Assembly: GCF_003254545.1 (NCBI RefSeq)
Contig: NZ_QJRH01000067.1
Location: 124,001-188,000 of the forward strand
DNA length: 64,000 bases
DNA from: Flavobacterium tistrianum
Lineage (GTDB): Bacteria; Bacteroidota; Bacteroidia; Flavobacteriales; Flavobacteriaceae
Direction: 5' to 3'
Under the pieces are notes generated by a model, which was given only the letters and a program-made list of their open reading frames with translations, ran no database searches and was not told the DNA's origin. Within the stretch, counting starts at the first letter, position 1. Every line of letters starts with the position of its first letter. A program made the position numbers and the translations under genes. Below, in pieces: positions 54,144 through 62,656 of the stretch.

Positions 54144-54887
54144 ATGAAAAAAATATATTTTGCTTCAGATCAGCATTTTGGTGCTCCAACTCCAGAATTG
54201 AGTTTACCGCGCGAAAAGAAATTCGTGGCTTGGCTTGATGAGGTTAAAGAAGATGCTGAAGCCATTTTTTTATTGGGAGATTTATTTGATTTCTGGTTTG
54301 AATATAAAACGGTTGTTCCGAAAGGTTTTGTTCGAATTTTAGGCAAGTTGGCTGAAATTCGCGACAGCGGAATCCCAGTTTATTTTTTTGTCGGAAATCA
54401 TGATCTTTGGATGAATGATTATTTTGAAACCGAATTGAATATTCCTGTTTATCATGATAACAAGGAATTTACTTTTAACGGAAAAACTTTCCTGATTGGC
54501 CATGGCGACGGAAAAGGTCCTGGCGATAAAGGCTATAAAAGAATGAAAAAGGTATTTACAAATCCGTTTTCAAAATGGCTTTTCCGTTGGTTGCATCCAG
54601 ATGTTGGCGTAAGTTTGGCTCAATATTTATCGGTTAAAAATAAACTAATTTCTGGTGCTGAAGATGTAAAATTTTTAGGTGAAGAAAACGAATGGCTGGT
54701 TTTGTATGCCAAACGAAAATTAGAAACCAAACATTACAATTATTTCATTTTTGGACACCGCCATTTGCCTATGATTATTCCAGTTGGAGAAAACTCCGAA
54801 TATGTAAATCTTGGCGATTGGATTGGATATTTTACTTACGGTGTTTTTGACGGTGAAAAATTCGAGCTTAAAAAATTCGAAAAGTAA
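54144..54887 (+). CDS. lpxH: UDP-2,3-diacylglucosamine diphosphatase
   Basis: 247-residue metallophosphatase of lipid A synthesis (yields lipid X), acting on the cytoplasmic face of the inner membrane. Metal motifs in order: SDQHFG (Asp9, His11), LLGDLFDFW, VGNHDLW, IGHGDGKGPGDKGYK and GHRHLP. Length and the GDKGYK insertion fit the LpxH of Bacteroidota. The 104-bp gap before it holds only GTTAAATGTTTAAG-type simple repeats. Confidence 0.92.
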   Translation: MKKIYFASDQHFGAPTPELSLPREKKFVAWLDEVKEDAEAIFLLGDLFDFWFEYKTVVPKGFVRILGKLAEIRDSGIPVYFFVGNHDLWMNDYFETELNIPVYHDNKEFTFNGKTFLIGHGDGKGPGDKGYKRMKKVFTNPFSKWLFRWLHPDVGVSLAQYLSVKNKLISGAEDVKFLGEENEWLVLYAKRKLETKHYNYFIFGHRHLPMIIPVGENSEYVNLGDWIGYFTYGVFDGEKFELKKFEK

Positions 54888-56096
54888 TTACTTTGCATTC
54901 GGATAAATTCCGATTTTATGCGTTCGCAGAATATATTCTGAAAGCTGTTTGCTGTTTGAAAGCTGAAATTTAATTGCTCCAGATGCTTTTTTCGGCATGT
55001 GACATTCTACACAATTGCTAGCTAATAGCTTCTCAGACATTGTTTTTAAAGTGTTTTCTTTATGTTTTAAACCTTGATGGCAACTCATGCAGATTTTAGA
55101 ATACGAAGCCATATTTTTAGAAGCATTTTCATGTGGATTATGGCAAGTAATGCAATCCATTTTATCGCTCTTCATAAAACATTTGCTTTGTGCCATCAAA
55201 CGGTATTGATTGCCATGAACATCAAAATTTGCTGTGTCGGTAATGCTTTTGGTCTCACGAAAGAATTCTGATAAATTATTTCCAGGTTTAAAATCAAAAC
55301 GAGATTTTAATTTCATTCCGTCATTTCCTGCGTGACATAAAGCGCATGCATCTAATCTTTGCTGTCTGTTTAAAGTTTTAAAACTCGTAATGCTATTAGC
55401 AACTTTTACGTTTGGATTTTTTAAATGAAAATCAACATGTTTTTTGGCTGGACCGTGACAGCGTTCACAGTCAATTCCGTAAACAATTGTTTCTTTTCTA
55501 ATGATATCTTCAAAATCCATAGACATCATATTTCTTTCATCAGAATTTTGATTCACGCTTCGGCTGCTGGCATTTGAGGCATGGCACGAATAGCAGTCTT
55601 TAACCACCATACGGTCAAAATAAGGCTTGTCGGCAGGAAAACCAGGACTTGTTGCCCAATTGTTTATGGAGTGATAAAAAGAAACTGGCAGTTCGTATGT
55701 GTTGTTGTCTTTCCAATAAACAGAAGTCTGAGCATGCTTGGTTCCAAAAACAATTTCAAATTTGTATTTGGCAGTTTCTTTACCGTTTTTATAAACAACT
55801 TGATACAAACTGTCTCCACGTTTTTCCATGACCAATTTGGTCTCTTTATCGTAAATGAAAGTATGATTTTTAGAATCGAAATCGCCTGAAACATTTCCTA
55901 AAATTGCTGGAGCAGTCGCCTTAAAATGCGAACTTTTGAATGCCATTTCAGACTGAACTTTATGGCATTGTATGCAGCTTTCTGACCCCGCATAATCAGT
56001 TCCGCGCGGATCAATATATTCCTCTGATTTGTTGTTGCAGCTGACAAAGAGAATTGCCAGAAGTGATAAGGTAAGTAGAAATGCAGCTTTTTTCAT
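54888..56096 (-). CDS. Lipoprotein multihaem cytochrome c (seven CxxCH)
   Basis: 402 residues with a lipobox LFVSC (Cys20). Seven haem-binding motifs: CIQCH, CYSCH, CERCH, CALCH, CITCH, CMSCH and CVECH, the first directly after the signal region and the rest between about residues 165 and 375. Exported electron-transfer protein related to the cytochrome c554/NrfA-like multihaem group; donor and acceptor unknown. It needs the cytochrome c maturation system (not in this window). The stop is one base from the convergent lpxH stop. Confidence 0.9.
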   Translation of the reverse strand: MKKAAFLLTLSLLAILFVSCNNKSEEYIDPRGTDYAGSESCIQCHKVQSEMAFKSSHFKATAPAILGNVSGDFDSKNHTFIYDKETKLVMEKRGDSLYQVVYKNGKETAKYKFEIVFGTKHAQTSVYWKDNNTYELPVSFYHSINNWATSPGFPADKPYFDRMVVKDCYSCHASNASSRSVNQNSDERNMMSMDFEDIIRKETIVYGIDCERCHGPAKKHVDFHLKNPNVKVANSITSFKTLNRQQRLDACALCHAGNDGMKLKSRFDFKPGNNLSEFFRETKSITDTANFDVHGNQYRLMAQSKCFMKSDKMDCITCHNPHENASKNMASYSKICMSCHQGLKHKENTLKTMSEKLLASNCVECHMPKKASGAIKFQLSNSKQLSEYILRTHKIGIYPNAK

Positions 56097-56179
56097 TGCT
56101 GTAAATATACTTTTTTTTGAATTGAATCAAAATATATTTCAATAATGAAAGAATGCTGTTAAAATATTTAGAATGCTTC

Positions 56180-56536
56180 TTAATTCATGCCGACTCCATA
56201 AACATATTCATCCAGTTCAATTTTAAATAAAGAACCTTCAACCAAATCTTTAATCGATTTTAGTTCGGTCATATTTACAGCCAGATCAATAGAATTGCAA
56301 GGTGTTTTCAATAAAAACTTATGGCAAGAATATTTCATTTCGCATGCTTCGCAACAAGCGTTTTCAATCATGCTGTCTTCGATCAAATCACAAAAATGAT
56401 TCAATTCCTGTACGGTAAAATAAAAACCAGTTTCCTTAAAAACCAATTGCACTTTGTCGGAAATCGTAGTATTGTTATCTTTCCAGTAAAAAGCTATGCC
56501 AAAGTTGTTATGATATATTTGTTCAATTTCTCTCAT
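56180..56536 (-). CDS. Hypothetical protein with Cys-rich loop (118 aa), paralogue of 56635
   Basis: Small soluble protein beginning MREIEQIYHNNFGIAFYWKD and ending LVEGSLFKIELDEYVYGVGMN. In the middle, ENACCEACEMKYSCHKF (about residues 58-74) puts four Cys and a His together, a likely metal or Fe-S site. The neighbour at 56635 has the same scaffold but lacks these cysteines. Shares LLKTP and LKSIKDLVEGSLF-type motifs with it. Function unknown. Confidence 0.7.
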   Translation of the reverse strand: MREIEQIYHNNFGIAFYWKDNNTTISDKVQLVFKETGFYFTVQELNHFCDLIEDSMIENACCEACEMKYSCHKFLLKTPCNSIDLAVNMTELKSIKDLVEGSLFKIELDEYVYGVGMN

Positions 56537-56634
56537 CGTAATCCTTTTATTTCAACAAATATAAATATTATTTATATCAATTCTAAATAAAAAAATCATA
56601 AAAAGTTTGAAAAAAAATCTTTGCTCGGTTTGGT

Positions 56635-56991
56635 TTAGTTCATGCCTGAACCGTAAATATATTCGTTGAGGTGAAGTCGAAATAAAGAACCATCAACTAA
56701 GTCTTTTATAGAATCTAATTCCTTCGGTGATATTTCTAAATCTATAGCAACATAGGGAGTCTTCAATAAAAATTTATCGAAGGCGCGTTTTACGCCATTT
56801 GTATCGTAATCATTATGGTCTGTTACGCAGTCTTCAATTAAATCGTGAAATTCATTTAATTCTTGAACTGAAAAATAAAATCCCATTTGTTTAAAAAGCA
56901 ACTGGATTTTATCTGATATAATTTCGTTGCCTTCTTTCCAATAAAATGAAATTCCAAAATCGTTTCGGTATATCTGTTCGATATCTTTCAT
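56635..56991 (-). CDS. Hypothetical protein (118 aa), paralogue of 56180
   Basis: ATG 56991 gives MKDIEQIYRNDFGISFYWKE and the ending DLVDGSLFRLHLNEYIYGSGMN, a clear paralogue of the gene 98 bp away. In place of the Cys-rich loop it has HNDYDTNGVKRAFDKF, so a metal site was lost or never present. An earlier TTG-type start at 57012 would add a short unrelated peptide and is rejected. Confidence 0.68.
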   Translation of the reverse strand: MKDIEQIYRNDFGISFYWKEGNEIISDKIQLLFKQMGFYFSVQELNEFHDLIEDCVTDHNDYDTNGVKRAFDKFLLKTPYVAIDLEISPKELDSIKDLVDGSLFRLHLNEYIYGSGMN

Positions 56992-57142
56992 GGCAATTTT
57001 TTTAGGCCACAAAGATACGAACTCTTTGTACTAATACTTGATTAAGAAAAGCATAAAAAAAAGCTAAAAATAAGGATTAGTGTTTTGATTTTTAGTTGTT
57101 TATGTTAGGTTTTGCAGTTCGCTTTTTTATAAAACTTAATTG

Positions 57143-58057
57143 TTATTTCAACCAATATTTTAACTTGGAAAGAAAAGCAGTCTGTTGGTCAACAAATAAA
57201 TAATGCGAGCAATTGTCTAGAAAAACAAAACGTTTTTCGCCAGTTATTGCCTTAAGAGAATTAATTTGTGCCGATGAAAAAATGCCATCTTGTTTTCCGT
57301 AAATTCCATAGATCGGAACTCCAGCGGTTTTGATTTTCTTTAAAATCGGACGCGTATCAATATTGTTTTGCTTTTCGTTTTGATAAAAAACTAAAGGCGC
57401 ATTTTTATTTCGAATATTGGTTTTGAAAAATTCTCCTGCTTCGTAATTAGCATATAATTTTTTAGATTCTGCTGTTGGATTTGGCATTTTGAAGAAATTG
57501 TTTTCTCCTGCCAATTCAAAGCACTTTTTTCTATAATCGGCTGAATTTTTATTTAGATTTTCTACAATATTGATTCTTTTTAATTGTGCAGAATCGTTAC
57601 TGTATTTCTTTTTTAAAGTATCTAAAATATGATCGTAAGTTTCCTGTTGAGAAAACAAAGCACCAGCCAAAACCAAAGCGCTTACATTCTGCGGATATTT
57701 ATTAGTATAAAGTGTTGCTATTAAACCGCCAAAACTATGGCCTAGAATAATTGCTTTCTTTAAATGATATGTTGCATAAATCGAATTTAAATCTTGAAAA
57801 GCTTCGTCATAAGTAAACTTTGCATTTGGATCTGCAGATCTTCCTTCACCTCTTCGGTCATAAGCAATCACATAAAAACCTTGATCAGCTAGTTTTTGAG
57901 CTGTTGTTCCTTCAAACAATGTTGCATTGCCGCTTGGGCCACCGTGTATAAAAATTATGACTTTATTCTTTTCGTTTCCGTAGGTTTTGATATAAAGATT
58001 TTGTCCGTTTGCAAAAAAGGATATCGATAAAATAAAAGCTAAGAATAATGATTTCAT
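57143..58057 (-). CDS. Exported alpha/beta hydrolase
   Basis: 304 residues with signal peptide (about 1-19, ends FFANGQ). Oxyanion HGGPSG (38-43), nucleophile Ser108 in LGHSFGG, Asp near YGKQDGIFSS and His in DNCSHYLF. HGGPSG plus the cap resembles prolyl aminopeptidase (S33), but the substrate is not certain. It starts at the base after the MFS stop (58058), so it is cotranscribed with the transporter and recJ. Confidence 0.85.
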   Translation of the reverse strand: MKSLFLAFILSISFFANGQNLYIKTYGNEKNKVIIFIHGGPSGNATLFEGTTAQKLADQGFYVIAYDRRGEGRSADPNAKFTYDEAFQDLNSIYATYHLKKAIILGHSFGGLIATLYTNKYPQNVSALVLAGALFSQQETYDHILDTLKKKYSNDSAQLKRINIVENLNKNSADYRKKCFELAGENNFFKMPNPTAESKKLYANYEAGEFFKTNIRNKNAPLVFYQNEKQNNIDTRPILKKIKTAGVPIYGIYGKQDGIFSSAQINSLKAITGEKRFVFLDNCSHYLFVDQQTAFLSKLKYWLK

Positions 58058-59341
58058 TTATTCCAATTTATGATGATCATCCATATCTTTTTGAAGGTCT
58101 AAATTTCTAAAAGTAGGAGATGCAAATCCAAAACCTAAAACGGTCAAAAGTGTAACGCTTCCTCCAAAAATTACAGAAGTAACAGTTCCCATTAGTTTTG
58201 CGGTTGCACCACTTTCGAAAGCACCTAATTCGTTAGATGATCCAACAAAAATTGAATTTACAGCACCCACACGGCCACGCATATGATCTGGAGTTTTAAG
58301 CTGTAAAATGGTTTGGCGAATTACTACCGAAATTCCATCGGCCAGACCGCTCAAAAATAAAGCGAAAACAGAAAGCCAGAACGAAGTTGAGAATCCAAAC
58401 AAGATGATAGATAATCCAAAAACAAAAATGGCGGCCAAAAGTTTTTTACCGGCATTTTTATACAAAGGAATATAGGCCGAAACAATCATGGTTATAAAAG
58501 CTCCAACAGCAGGCGCAGCTCTTAAGATACCAAAACCTTCAGAACCGACTTTCAAAATATCTTGTGCAAATACAGGCAATAACGCTACCGCGCCTCCAAA
58601 AAGAACCGCAATCATATCAAGAGATAATGCGCCTAAAACAATTTTATTTTTGAAGACAAAAGTCAAACCTTCAGTTAAACTGTCTTTGATTGATTCTCCA
58701 ATCTTCGGATTTATAATTGGTTTTGCACTGATTTGTGACAAAGCAATTAAAGAAAGAATTGAGAACCCGAAAACTAGACACATTGACCAATGAACACCAA
58801 TCCAGTTAATTGAAAATCCTGCTAATGCCGGTCCCATAACAGCTCCAATTTGCCAAACGGTGCTACTCCAAGTAGCGGCATTTGGATATGCTTTTTTAGG
58901 AATAATAAGCGATAGAAGAGCAAAAATAGTTGGTCCAAGAAAAGCACGAACTAATCCGCCAAAAAATACTAAAGCGTAAATAGAATAAAGTATAATATTT
59001 GAAGACCAGCCTCCAACTACTTTTGGCCAAGTCAATAAAAATAATCCAAAACTAATTACAGAAAAACCTAAAATACATTTTACCAATAATCCTTTTTTCT
59101 CTTTTTGATCGACGATATGTCCAGCAAATAAAGCCATTCCGACCGCAGGGATAACTTCCATTAAACCAATAATTCCTAAAGAAAGTGGATTTTTGGTTAA
59201 GCTATAAACTTCCCATTCGATTACAATAAACTGCATTGACCAGGCAAAAACCATCGCGAAACGCAATAATAAAAACACGTTGAATTCTCTGTAACGAAGT
59301 GCCTGATACGGATCAGGTTTGTTGGATTTAATTTCTTCCAT
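58058..59341 (-). CDS. MFS transporter (EntS/MFS_3-like)
   Basis: 427-residue inner-membrane protein with about 12 hydrophobic helices. The family start REFNVFLLLRFAMVFAWSMQ and the loop motifs GHIVDQKEKK (motif A) and VIRQTILQLKTPDHMRGRVG match the enterobactin-exporter/MFS_3 group. Probably exports a small molecule. The ATG overlaps recJ by 14 bp and the hydrolase follows with no gap, a three-gene unit. Confidence 0.88.
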   Translation of the reverse strand: MEEIKSNKPDPYQALRYREFNVFLLLRFAMVFAWSMQFIVIEWEVYSLTKNPLSLGIIGLMEVIPAVGMALFAGHIVDQKEKKGLLVKCILGFSVISFGLFLLTWPKVVGGWSSNIILYSIYALVFFGGLVRAFLGPTIFALLSLIIPKKAYPNAATWSSTVWQIGAVMGPALAGFSINWIGVHWSMCLVFGFSILSLIALSQISAKPIINPKIGESIKDSLTEGLTFVFKNKIVLGALSLDMIAVLFGGAVALLPVFAQDILKVGSEGFGILRAAPAVGAFITMIVSAYIPLYKNAGKKLLAAIFVFGLSIILFGFSTSFWLSVFALFLSGLADGISVVIRQTILQLKTPDHMRGRVGAVNSIFVGSSNELGAFESGATAKLMGTVTSVIFGGSVTLLTVLGFGFASPTFRNLDLQKDMDDHHKLE

Positions 59342-61031
59342 CTGTTCTAATGTCTTTCAGCATAAGCTGAGTTGAAATGTTTCCGTTCCATTCATTTTCG
59401 GCAATTGTATACGCCAGCTGAAACGGATTTTGATTTTTTGCTATGTCTAATTTTTTTCCGAGTCCAAAGCCAATTGCGGCGATTCCATCAGAATTATTTT
59501 GTTTGACGAAAAGTCTTAAATGTTCTTCTTCAGCTCCAAGAGTTTTGGCGTAACCTGTATCTATAAGATTTCGGGTCATAAAAACTGGCGTCATATTCTG
59601 GGGGCCAAACGGTTCAAATTGTTTTAAAATGCGGATTAGTTTTGGAGTGATGTCTGAAAAATCAATTTCAGCATCAATTTCAATTTCTGGAGTTCGCATT
59701 TCGGGTTGAATGGTTTCTTGTACGCATTTCTCAAAAGCTTCTTTAAAAAGCTGATAATTTTCGGCTTTCAAAGTCATTCCAGCCGCGTACATGTGTCCAC
59801 CAAATTGTTCCAAATGTTCTGAACACGCATCTAAAGCATTATAAACATCAAACCCTTTTACAGATCGGGCAGAGGCTGCATATTTATCTCCACTTTTAGT
59901 GAAAACTAAAGTTGGACGATAATACGTTTCTATTAATCTTGAAGCTACAATTCCGATTACGCCTTTGTGCCAATCTTCTTGAAAAACAACGGTTGAAAAA
60001 CGCTCTTCTTCGTTATTTTGTAAAATCTGCTGAAAAGCTTCTTTGGTGATTTTTTTATCTAAATCTTTTCGATCTGCGTTGTATTGTTCAATTTCTGAAG
60101 CGAATTGCTGTGCCTGTTCTAAGTTAAATTCAGTTAATAATTCAACGGCATGATTCCCGTGTTTGATTCTTCCAGCAGCATTAATTCGAGGAGAAATAAT
60201 AAATACGACATCGGTAATATCTAAAACTTTCTTTTTGACTTGATGAACAAGTGCTTTAATTCCAGGTCTTGGTTCGCTATTAATGACTTTCAAACCGAAG
60301 TAAGCCAAAACACGATTTTCTCCCGTTATCGGAACAATATCGGCAGCAATTGCTGTAGCGACCAAATCTAAATACGGAACTAAATCTTCTATTGTCTCGT
60401 TTCGATTTTGACCTAAAGCCTGTATCAGTTTAAAACCAACACCGCAACCGCATAATTCATCATACGGATATTGACAGTCTTCTCTTTTCGGATCTAAAAC
60501 AGCAACGGCATCAGGAAGAATTTCGCCAGGACGGTGGTGATCACAAATAATAAAGTCTATGTTTTTGGCTTTCGCGTAAGCGATATGATCAATAGATTTG
60601 ATTCCGCAGTCGAGAGCAATAATTAAAGAAATTCCGTTATCGTCTGCGTAGTCAATTCCTTTATATGAAATTCCGTAACCTTCGTCGTAACGATCGGGAA
60701 TATAAGTGGCAATATGAGGATAATGTGATTTTAAATAGGATGAAACCAAAGAAACTGCTGTTGTTCCGTCTACATCATAATCGCCGAAAACTAGAATGTT
60801 TTCTTCGTTTTGAATGGCGCGTTCAATTCGCGCAACGGCTTTATCCATATCTTTCATCAAATACGGATCGTGAAGATGTTCTAAAGAGGGACGAAAGAAA
60901 TTTTTCGCATCTTCAAAAGTCTCAATTCCACGCTGAATTAGCAGTGATGCTACAAAATCTTCTACATTTAAAGCTTGCGCTAAATGTTTAATTTTTTCTT
61001 CAGAAGGTTTTGGTTTTAATGTCCAACGCAT
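59328..61031 (-). CDS. recJ: Single-stranded-DNA-specific exonuclease RecJ
   Basis: 567-residue 5'-3' ssDNA exonuclease for recombination and mismatch repair. DHH phosphoesterase motifs: VFGDYDVDGTTAV, ALDCGIKS, the CDHHRPG motif (metal), and RINAAGRIKHG; the DHHA1 domain includes GGHMYAAGMTL. OB-like C-terminus with QLMLKDIR. Full length. First gene of the unit with the MFS transporter and hydrolase. Confidence 0.94.
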   Translation of the reverse strand: MRWTLKPKPSEEKIKHLAQALNVEDFVASLLIQRGIETFEDAKNFFRPSLEHLHDPYLMKDMDKAVARIERAIQNEENILVFGDYDVDGTTAVSLVSSYLKSHYPHIATYIPDRYDEGYGISYKGIDYADDNGISLIIALDCGIKSIDHIAYAKAKNIDFIICDHHRPGEILPDAVAVLDPKREDCQYPYDELCGCGVGFKLIQALGQNRNETIEDLVPYLDLVATAIAADIVPITGENRVLAYFGLKVINSEPRPGIKALVHQVKKKVLDITDVVFIISPRINAAGRIKHGNHAVELLTEFNLEQAQQFASEIEQYNADRKDLDKKITKEAFQQILQNNEEERFSTVVFQEDWHKGVIGIVASRLIETYYRPTLVFTKSGDKYAASARSVKGFDVYNALDACSEHLEQFGGHMYAAGMTLKAENYQLFKEAFEKCVQETIQPEMRTPEIEIDAEIDFSDITPKLIRILKQFEPFGPQNMTPVFMTRNLIDTGYAKTLGAEEEHLRLFVKQNNSDGIAAIGFGLGKKLDIAKNQNPFQLAYTIAENEWNGNISTQLMLKDIRTDGRN

Positions 61032-61100
61032 GGGTTGATTTTGGATTTTAGATTTTAGACTTCAGATTTTTGAAATCGTTTAATCTTATTGGTAATTTTT

Positions 61101-61268
61101 TTTGCCACAGATTAAAAGGATTTAAAAGATTATTTTTTTTGCCACGAATTACACAAATTTTCACTAATTTAATTCGTGCTAATTTGTGTAATTGCTTCGC
61201 CTATTCGCTATCGCTTGGGTCGTGGCAAACTTTTATTAATCTGTGTTAATCTTTTTAATCTGTGGCGA
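61101..61268. repeat. Nested inverted-repeat element, copy 1 (about 168 bp)
   Basis: The outer arms begin GCCACAGATTAAAAGGAT (61104) and end ATCTTTTTAATCTGTGGC (61248-61265). The inner arms begin GCCACGAATTACACAAAT (61141) and end with AATTTGTGTAATT and GTCGTGGC. An extra TTCGCCTATTCGCTATCG block sits in the centre. Same family as the element at 61685; the pair flanks hopJ. Confidence 0.78.
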
Positions 61269-61316
61269 AATATTTTGTACAAAAAAAGGCTTCGACTACG
61301 CTCAGCTTGACAAATG

Positions 61317-61661
61317 TTATTTTGCTTCTAAAGCATTTCCTTCAAACTCAATTCCGTTCCAACCTAAGTTGATGAAATTTCTAATGTTTTGGTGATTTGT
61401 TCCATTTGGATCTCCTAGAACTTCTTCAAAATAAAAAGCGCCAAAACAAGCTAAAGTTTCTTCTTTACTTAAATTTTGCAGTTTTGCGAATGAAAACAAT
61501 TTGCAAGAACCTGAATTTTCGCCTGCTGCATTATGTTGTGTTCCGTTTTGAAAAGCAGTTGGAGTAAAATTGTAATTTTCTTCAATTACCGCAATAGTTT
61601 CAGGAAATGTAATTTGTGTTGGAGTTTGTTTTACTTTTTCTAAAAAGGCTTGAATGCTCAT
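61317..61661 (-). CDS. HopJ family protein
   Basis: 114-residue cytoplasmic protein of the HopJ (type III effector HopJ) family, common in free-living bacteria without type III secretion. Pattern: MSIQAFLEKVKQTPTQITFP, ENYNFTPTAFQNG, GENSGSCKLFSFAKLQ, GAFYFEEVLGDPNGTNHQNI. ATG 61661 is used because the longer frame enters the neighbouring repeat. It sits between two copies of a nested inverted repeat. Molecular role unknown. Confidence 0.88.
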   Translation of the reverse strand: MSIQAFLEKVKQTPTQITFPETIAVIEENYNFTPTAFQNGTQHNAAGENSGSCKLFSFAKLQNLSKEETLACFGAFYFEEVLGDPNGTNHQNIRNFINLGWNGIEFEGNALEAK

Positions 61662-61684
61662 GATTATGATTTGATTTTTTTTTT

Positions 61685-61820
61685 TGCCACAGATTAAAAG
61701 GATTAAAAGGATTTTTTTTGCTGCGAATTGCACGAATTTCCACTAATTTAATTCGTGATAATTTGTGCAATTAGTGGCTAACTTTTTTATTAATCTGTGT
61801 TAATCTTTTTAATCTGTGGC
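61685..61820. repeat. Nested inverted-repeat element, copy 2 (about 136 bp)
   Basis: Outer arms GCCACAGATTAAAAGGAT (61686 on) and ATCTTTTTAATCTGTGGC (61803-61820); inner core GAATTGCACGAATTTCCACT to GTGCAATTAGTGGC. Lacks the TTCGCC block of copy 1. Lies directly before the stop of rsmI, so it may also terminate that transcript. Confidence 0.78.
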
Positions 61821-61831
61821 TAACATTATTT

Positions 61832-62551
61832 TTATTCTTCTTCGTCCTTAGAAAATTTACTTTTTTTAGGTTCTTTGGTTATTGTTTTTCCAGCAACGAC
61901 AACTACGATTTCTCCTCGCGGTGCTGTTTTTTCAAAATGTGCTAGAACTTCTTTTGCCGTTCCGCGTACATTTTCTTCGTGTAATTTTGATAATTCTCTC
62001 GAAACGCAAACTTGTCTGTCTTCTCCAAAATACTGAACAAATTCAGCTAAAGTCTTAACGAGTTTATGCGGAGAAACATATAAAATCATGGTTCGGGTTT
62101 CTTCGGCTAAAGCCAAAAAGCGAGTCTGGCGTCCTTTTTTATCAGGCAAGAAACCTTCAAAAACAAATTTATCATTTGGAAGTCCGCTGTTTACCAATGC
62201 CGGAACAAAAGCCGTTGCACCCGGAAGACATTCAACTTCAATTTTATTTTCGACACAAGCGCGCGTTAATAGAAAACCTGGATCTGAAATCGCTGGAGTT
62301 CCTGCGTCTGAAATTAAAGCGATGGTTTCGCCAGCTTTTAAACGTGCAATTAAATTTTCGGTCGTTTTATGTTCATTGTGCATATGATGGCTGTGCATGT
62401 GCGTGCCAATTTCAAAATGCTTCAATAATTTTCCGCTTGTGCGGGTATCTTCAGCCAAAATCAAATCTACTTCTTTCAAAACCCGAATGGCTCTAAAAGT
62501 CATGTCTTCAAGATTGCCAATTGGCGTTGGAACGATATATAATTTTGACAT
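61832..62551 (-). CDS. rsmI: 16S rRNA (cytidine(1402)-2'-O)-methyltransferase
   Basis: 239-residue SAM-dependent methyltransferase (tetrapyrrole-methylase fold) that modifies C1402 in the decoding centre. Start PTPIGNLEDMTFRAIRVL, LAEDTRTSGKLLKHF, SDAGTPAISDPG, GATAFVPALVNSGLP, and a Lys-rich tail. High confidence. Confidence 0.95.
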   Translation of the reverse strand: MSKLYIVPTPIGNLEDMTFRAIRVLKEVDLILAEDTRTSGKLLKHFEIGTHMHSHHMHNEHKTTENLIARLKAGETIALISDAGTPAISDPGFLLTRACVENKIEVECLPGATAFVPALVNSGLPNDKFVFEGFLPDKKGRQTRFLALAEETRTMILYVSPHKLVKTLAEFVQYFGEDRQVCVSRELSKLHEENVRGTAKEVLAHFEKTAPRGEIVVVVAGKTITKEPKKSKFSKDEEE

Positions 62552-62656
62552 AATTTATTTTAATGTTTGAAAACGAATTGCACGAATTGGAACAAATTCT
62601 AATTTATCTAAAAACTGCATCCAGTAAATTCGTGTGAATTCTTGAAATTTGTGTTT

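Noticed and set aside
61662..61733. Longer start for hopJ
   Set aside because: The extension runs into the inverted-repeat element and does not fit the family start.
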